From Fervidifonticultor_A tertius (GTDB taxonomy: Bacteria; Sysuimicrobiota; Sysuimicrobiia; Sysuimicrobiales; Humicultoraceae), in the NCBI GenBank assembly GCA_031459235.1, contig JAVKIY010000096.1, positions 1 through 6,908 of the forward strand: a DNA stretch of 6,908 nucleotides. Reading direction: 5' to 3'. Both the position numbers and the translations under genes were made by a program. This document shows, piece by piece, positions 6,690 through 6,908 of the stretch (positions are counted from its first letter, which is position 1; each line of letters begins with the position of its first letter). Below the pieces are notes generated by a model. That model made no database searches. It saw only the letters and a list, made by a program, of their open reading frames with translations, and was not told where the DNA came from.

Positions 6690-6908
6690 CGCAGCCCGCC
6701 TCCACGCCCGCGGTCGCGTCGATGATCTCCATCAGGCGCCGCACGTCGATCGGCTTCGTGAGGTAGGCGGCCACGCCCGCCCCGAGCATGCGGTCCATCT
6801 GCCCGGGCGTGACGTCGGCGCTGATCACCACCACGGGGAGGCCCCGCGTGCGCGGCTCGGCGCGCAGGCACCGGAGCACCTCCTCGCCCGGCACGTCGGG
6901 CAGGTGCA
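6682..6908 (-). CDS. REC domain protein, C-terminal part only
   Basis: The frame is open from the right window edge to a TGA at 6684-6682, giving 74 complete residues. They match the second half of a CheY-like receiver: HLPDVPGEEV just after the phospho-acceptor position, VVVISADV (conserved Ser/Thr), and AYLTKPID (conserved Lys-Pro). The phospho-acceptor Asp would fall just beyond the edge, so its presence cannot be confirmed. The protein ends about 20 residues after the TKP motif, so no output domain follows. It is either a stand-alone receiver or, commonly for this kind of REC sequence, the last domain of a hybrid sensor histidine kinase. The latter would give the operon its own kinase, but nothing in the window shows it. 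The GTG at 6894 is inside the domain and is not the real start. The 8-nt overlap with the REC-HD-GYP gene implies co-transcription. Confidence 0.88.
   Translation of the reverse strand, partial: HLPDVPGEEVLRCLRAEPRTRGLPVVVISADVTPGQMDRMLGAGVAAYLTKPIDVRRLMEIIDATAGVEAGCDA
6699..6703 (-). promoter_or_regulatory. Ribosome binding site for the REC-HD-GYP gene
   Basis: On the minus strand GGAGG ends 9 nt before the ATG at 6689, within the coding end of the upstream REC gene. It supports the ATG at 6689 as the start. Confidence 0.65.

Overview
The window is very GC-rich (roughly 70% by eye) and has no free intergenic DNA: all 6,908 bases fall inside a coding region. The gene types are two type IV pilus retraction ATPases of the PilT/PilU kind, a PilB/GspE-related protein, REC response-regulator domains and c-di-GMP-related domains. 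They point to a GC-rich Gram-negative bacterium with type IV pili, for example in the Deltaproteobacteria/Myxococcota, Rokubacteria, NC10 or Gemmatimonadota range. The sequence alone does not settle which.

Layout, left to right. Positions 1-551 (+ strand) hold the 3' part of an HD-GYP phosphodiesterase gene. Everything else is one tightly packed array on the minus strand, read from right to left: (a) 6682-6908, the C-terminal part of a REC domain protein, cut by the window edge; (b) 5610-6689, REC plus HD-GYP; (c) 4678-5610, REC plus a degenerate GGDEF domain; (d) 2726-4681, REC plus an MshEN-type N-terminal domain plus a degenerate PilB/GspE ATPase domain; (e) 1619-2725, pilT; (f) 548-1618, pilU-like. 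The minus-strand junctions are overlaps of 8, 1 and 4 nt followed by two exact TAG|ATG abutments, so this looks like a single translationally coupled operon whose promoter lies right of the window. The + strand gene converges on it, and a single CTAG palindrome supplies both stop codons.

Working model (inference): phosphorylation and c-di-GMP signals converge on pilus retraction. The REC-HD-GYP protein keeps its catalytic motifs and should degrade c-di-GMP. The REC-GGDEF protein has ENDTF in place of GGDEF but keeps a correctly spaced RxxD inhibitory site, so it may be a c-di-GMP receptor rather than a cyclase. The REC-MshEN-PilB-like protein keeps two 24-residue MshEN repeats with a 5-residue spacer and a four-cysteine zinc site. 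It has lost the Walker A lysine and the His box, so it looks like a phosphorylation- and nucleotide-responsive pseudo-ATPase. It is encoded directly before two ATPases, PilT and PilU, that look intact. The paired degenerate enzymes, each behind a REC domain that looks functional, are the most unusual content here.
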